NCBI GenBank assembly: GCA_002179805.1
Contig: NAVB01004603.1
Span: 1 to 11,256, forward strand
DNA length: 11,256 bases
From: Acanthamoeba lenticulata
Lineage: Eukaryota; Discosea; Longamoebia; Acanthamoebidae
Reading direction: 5' to 3'
Part shown: positions 8,354 to 11,256 of the stretch, one piece after another
Position numbering within the stretch: position 1 is the first letter of the stretch
How the letters are laid out: every line of letters starts with the position of its first letter
Program-made: the position numbers and the translations under genes
The notes under the pieces: model-generated
What the model was told of the DNA's origin: nothing
The model's input: the letters and a program-made list of their open reading frames with translations, nothing else
Database searches by the model: none

Positions 8354-8723
8354 GGGCCGCGGGGTTGGACAATTCTAACCACCAAAATCACGTGCCGCTG
8401 TTTACGGCGACAATCAACACTAAACTCTCCCCAGCGGTTCTCTCTGGGATAGCCGAATGAGGTGATTAGTACCAACAAACTCCGAGCGCACCTTCCGCTC
8501 TAGCGGGCGCACAGTGCTCTGTATCACAGTACCAAACAAAACGCACTGGAAAGATCTGGGGAAGAATCACCGCATTCAGCTATCCCAGAGAGAACCGCTG
8601 GGGAGAGTTTAGTGTTGATTGTCGCCGTAAACAGCGGGGGAGTGCGCTCCCTGTTTCTTGTTTGGCTCGAGGCCGGAAAGGTCTTTTTGTCTTTCCTGGC
8701 ATACAGCCTCAGGCACCACGTCA
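8354..8723. other. Intergenic spacer between the tandem paralogues
   Basis: The 370-nt spacer is dominated by the inverted repeat at 8395-8637. The remaining 86 nt before the copy 2 ATG, CT-rich in part, must hold its core promoter or 5' UTR; no TATA box is visible. No AATAAA or ATTAAA is found for copy 1. I see no small gene or tRNA here. Confidence 0.5.
8395..8637. repeat. 73-bp inverted repeat, foldback/MITE-like element
   Basis: The left arm 8395-8467 and right arm 8565-8637 are reverse complements at 71 of 73 positions, with a 97-nt spacer. The two mismatches are both at the inner end. Each arm also has its own 6-bp CCGCTG/CAGCGG pairing. The spacer holds a short direct near-repeat (AGTACCAACAAA / AGTACCAAACAAA). 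The left arm starts 41 nt after the copy 1 stop; the right arm ends 86 nt before the copy 2 ATG. No transposase frame and no convincing target-site duplication are visible. It could be a non-autonomous foldback element, a hairpin-RNA source, or a rearrangement scar. Confidence 0.85.
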
Positions 8724-10764
8724 ATGCGGAGCGTGGTCCATCTTGTGGTGGTTGCCATCACCCTATACTTGGGGGCGTCCTTTCCTTTGGTCGATGCCTC
8801 CAGCGCGGCGATGTGCTGGGGCAGCCCCGCTCTGACCAACGTGCCCAATGGAGGAGACAACTTCGTCTGGATGAGCGCCAGCGTCGGGGAGACCTGCGGC
8901 TTGAACTCCAGCCACAACCTCCAGTGCTGGGGCTCAAACATTTGGGGCGAAGGCACCGTGGATACGACGGGCACATACGCAAACGTGAGCACCGGGATGG
9001 ACCACACATGCGCCATCAACGCCTTCAACTCAACAGTCACCTGTTGGGGTTTGAACAACCACGACCAGTTACGCGTGCCTCCTACCGCGACCTTCAGGTC
9101 GATTTCGTGTGGGTGGTGGCACTCGTGCGGCATCCTTACCACAGACTGGACCGCCGTCTGCTGGGGCGGCACCGGAGACAAGGACATGGGCCAAGCCGCC
9201 GTGCCCACCACCGAAGCCTTCTCCATGGTGGCCGCTGGCAAGTACCACTCGTGCGGCATTCTCGCTGCCGACTCGCGCCTCATGTGCTGGGGCGGCAGCT
9301 TCACCAATAACTCCGTGCCTTCAGGCTCCTTCTCGCGGATTGGCGCGGGCGTCAACCACTCGTGCGCTCTTGCCACCAACGGCCGAGTGACATGCTGGGG
9401 CGGGGACAATGCCAAGGGCCAGCTCAACGCACCTACCACGGAGACCTTCATCGACCTCACCGTTGGCGCTAACTTCGCCTGCGGTCTGAAGACCGGTGGA
9501 AACATCGTGTGCTGGGGCGACAACGGCTCCGGGCAGCAAAACCCGCCAAGTGGGTACAGGTGGTCAAACATCACAGCGGGTCAAGACCACATGTGTGGCT
9601 TTGGCGTCGTTCCGTTACCTTCGCCGCCAGCTTCGCCTTCCTCTTTACCCTCCATGTCGCCCACTCCTTCTTCGTCCCCGTCGACCTTCGTGCCAATCAC
9701 AGCCAACGTAACGGCCACCTTTGGCGGCGACTCGCCAGTAGTCGACGTCGCGACACCCTTGACCTCATCTTCCTCCCCTGACTCTGGTGTGCATTCCATC
9801 CTTGCGTCCTGCACAAGCAAGAGTGGTGGCTAACTCTCTACAGGCAACTCAATTCGTGTGCGATCGGAGCTGAGCCAGTTGCAAGCCGACAATGCCTACG
9901 TCACCAGTACGCCTTCTCCCTCTTGACGCGCGGCGTGGATGTGTTGTTGACACACAATGCTGTGCACACACACACACACATTGGCCACTTTCAGACATTG
10001 GCTGGACTGTGACCAACTCGTCCACCGTAGGCGATTCCAACAGTAGTGTTGTGCTGTACTCGGCCACGCTGCCCGACAACACGACCAGCGTCCTCCAGTC
10101 CTACGCCTTCCACAAAGAGGCACAGCCCACCCACTTCAGCAGCCTCAACTTCACCATCACGGCCGGCGTCGTCAAGTGGTCCATCAACCTCACCAACTCT
10201 GCCGCCGGGGGCAGTACCGCGCCTGGCCTCCGGTTCGCGTACCGTCTCACGACCAACGCCACGACTCAGCAGACCAACCCAGCGGCCACTCGAGTGACCG
10301 TGCTCCACGATTGGCCGCGGGCCAACATGACCACGTATCGGGTGGGGTCAGGCTACTCGGGCGTGGTGGTCGAGGTGCAGATGTTCGACGTGGCGCTGAT
10401 CGACGGCCAGTTGGTCAACATCAACCATTCCGTCATCCTCGCTGTTGATAACAGCACATCGCCAGCAGCGGGCGTGGCGTATGACGTGGTGGTCTCGTTT
10501 CCGGGGTTCTCGCGGTCGCTTGAGTACGATCCGAGCATCGGGCTGGGCGTGCTCCTCGGCTCCTCGTCTGGCGACGGTGACGGTGGCGGCAGCGACAACA
10601 CGGCCCTCATCGTGGGCGTGGCTGTGGCCGTGCCCGTGGCCGTTGCTCTGGTGCTCGTCGTGATCGTTGGCGTCCTGGTCTATGGCTACACCCGTCGCCG
10701 CAAGCTCTCCGACTCTGACGGGTCCATCATCAACTTCGAAACCCGCCATGAAGACGAGCTGTGA
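8724..10764 (+). CDS. Type I membrane protein with seven-repeat RCC1/BLIP-II-like propeller, 631 aa
   Basis: Exons are 8724-9786, 9844-9906 and 9995-10764; introns of 57 and 88 nt are GT...AG and the joins keep one 631-residue frame. The ATG opens a signal peptide (MRSVVHLVVVAITLYLGA, cleavage near 25). Seven repeats begin with CWG at residues 31, 68, 107, 146, 188, 224 and 263, each with a paired Cys in a HSCGL-type motif, so about 14 Cys probably brace a seven-bladed propeller. A Pro/Ser stalk (298-320) follows, then a beta-rich ectodomain (about 322-575) with many N-glycosylation sequons (NTT, NFT, NLT, NAT, NMT, NHS), a membrane segment (about 579-607, ALIVGVAVAV...) and a 24-residue tail starting TRRRK. 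The predicted topology is a cell-surface receptor or adhesin; ligand and signalling role are unknown. RCC1-like here means fold only: it is extracellular, so a Ran exchange function is not expected. It is the intact member of a tandem pair. Confidence 0.82.
9149..9303 (+). repeat. 155-bp block identical to 6650-6804
   Basis: This is the copy 2 partner of the identical exon 1 block. Exon 3 also has long near-identical runs between copies (7620-7862 against 10056-10300), while the 5' exon part, stalk, introns and tail are more diverged. Confidence 0.7.
9965..9980 (+). repeat. (CA)8 microsatellite in intron 2
   Basis: Eight CA units lie within intron 2 of the intact propeller gene, about 14 nt from its 3' splice site. 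The corresponding intron of copy 1 has only a short, interrupted CA run (7531-7539). Length variation here is likely between strains. Confidence 0.75.
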
Positions 10765-10874
10765 AGTGATTTTTGAGAGATCAGACAACGAAAAGGATGG
10801 GCGAGCTCTGCACGTTCAAACCCTTCAGTACTTAACATGGTTTAATTTAAAATATATTTTTGTTAAAAAATAAT

Positions 10875-10884
10875 AATAAATAAA
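10875..10884 (+). terminator. Poly(A) signals of the intact propeller gene
   Basis: Overlapping AATAAATAAA hexamers lie about 110 nt after the TGA at 10762-10764, in an AT-rich tract (10835-10885). On the other strand an ATTAAA (10841-10846) could serve the convergent gene ending at 10894, so the two 3' UTRs may overlap. Confidence 0.55.
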
Positions 10885-10893
10885 TGGTTGTTT

Positions 10894-11256
10894 TTACTGC
10901 GCGGTGGTGGGGGCTGCAGCCGATGCGGCAGCACCACCATCATCCTTGCTAACGTCATCTCTGGGCGACTGGGGCGGGGGCGATGCGGCGTCCTCGCCTG
11001 TCTTGGCTTCAGTCTCGGGGTTCTTGCCGGTTCCCGTCGCGGCCGCGGCCGCGGCCTCGCGCTTGGCCTTCCACTCGGCCATGAAGTTGCCGCCGCGGCC
11101 GCCAGGAGCACCACCAGGAGGCGCCGATGGGCCGGCACCGCCACCAACCTTGCGCGCCAGACGCTCGCGAGGCGACTCGACCTCGCCCTCCGCCGCTGGC
11201 GCCCCTTCGCCGCCGAGTTCGCGCGGCGGCTGCGCGGCACTGCTCTCGCGCCGCTG
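10894..11256 (-). CDS. C-terminal end of a disordered Ala/Gly/Pro-rich protein (partial)
   Basis: A minus-strand frame is open from the window edge to a TAA at 10894-10896, giving 120 residues of a gene that begins beyond 11256. The chain is low-complexity and hydrophilic: a basic start (QRRESSAAQ), a charged stretch (VESPRERLARKVGGG), a GPSAPPGGAPGGRGGNF segment, then FMAEWKAKREAAAAAA and an acidic/Ser tail ending in Ala/Thr (APTTAQ). No domain is recognisable. The GGRGGNF patch resembles RGG-type RNA-binding tails, a weak hint only. Methionine at 11082 is internal to the open frame, so I do not treat it as the start. It converges on the propeller gene. The frame choice rests on openness and composition. 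Confidence 0.55.
   Translation of the reverse strand, partial: QRRESSAAQPPRELGGEGAPAAEGEVESPRERLARKVGGGAGPSAPPGGAPGGRGGNFMAEWKAKREAAAAAATGTGKNPETEAKTGEDAASPPPQSPRDDVSKDDGGAAASAAAPTTAQ

Noticed and set aside
8395..8637. tRNA or other structured RNA gene in the inverted repeat
   Set aside because: No A-box/B-box pair or cloverleaf pairing could be found; the pairing is explained by the two long arms.
8724..9620. Ran guanine-exchange function for the RCC1-like repeats
   Set aside because: The protein has a signal peptide and paired Cys in each repeat, so the propeller is extracytoplasmic; the similarity is of fold only.
10747..10764. C-terminal HEDEL, resembling KDEL/HDEL ER-retention signals, on the propeller protein
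   Set aside because: It follows a membrane segment and a basic stop-transfer run, so it should face the cytosol, where a lumenal retrieval signal cannot act; the last four residues are also EDEL, not HDEL.
10863..11240. Arg/Pro-rich minus-strand frame at the right edge
   Set aside because: It overlaps the more balanced frame ending at 10894, runs through the AT-rich 3' region and has shadow-like composition.
1..11256. CRISPR array, phage or bacterial operon
   Set aside because: There are no regularly spaced repeats; spliced exons, poly(A) signals and N-glycosylated secretory proteins show a eukaryotic nuclear locus.

Overview
The window is nuclear DNA of a unicellular eukaryote, most likely an Acanthamoeba-like amoebozoan (inference). 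Coding exons are G/C-rich at third positions and are broken by short GT...AG introns of 57-108 nt. Intergenic stretches are AT-rich and carry TATA-like and AATAAA/ATTAAA signals instead of ribosome binding sites. The protein families seen (a CBP40/LAV1-2-like coiled-coil protein, a PBZ zinc finger, secreted and type I membrane proteins with N-glycosylation sequons) fit this. Exon joins were worked out by hand from splice signals, reading frame and paralogue or family comparison; no transcript data were used.

Layout from left to right: (1) 1-230, 3' flank with two plus-strand AATAAA signals, probably from a gene lying outside the window. (2) 231-1488 minus, three-exon CBP40-like coiled-coil protein with a TATA box at 1550-1556. 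(3) 1489-2275, a divergent intergenic region that holds a decayed copy (1617-1741) of the 3' end of the Arb2 gene found further right, plus short repeats. (4) 2276-4434 plus, a two-exon secreted protein with three ~175-residue four-cysteine repeats and a cysteine-rich C-terminus. (5) 4563-6087 minus, a three-exon Arb2-domain (FAM172/ARB2A-like) protein with an APLF-type PBZ zinc finger inserted within the Arb2 fold; it converges on gene 4. (6) 6242-8353 plus, a damaged copy, and 8724-10764 plus, an intact copy, of a tandemly duplicated type I membrane protein with a seven-repeat RCC1/BLIP-II-like beta-propeller ectodomain. (7) Between those two lies a 73-bp inverted repeat (8395-8467 / 8565-8637). 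(8) 10894-11256 minus, the disordered C-terminal end of a gene that continues out of the window.

The genes do not form an operon or an obvious pathway. Three encode predicted secreted or surface proteins, one encodes a probable nuclear Arb2/PBZ protein, and one a probable cytosolic coiled-coil protein. The strongest novelty candidates are the PBZ finger nested inside an Arb2 domain, the propeller-receptor tandem pair with a near-perfect inverted repeat between them, and the transposed Arb2 3'-end fragment beside the CBP40-like promoter. Nothing prokaryotic, CRISPR-like or viral is visible.
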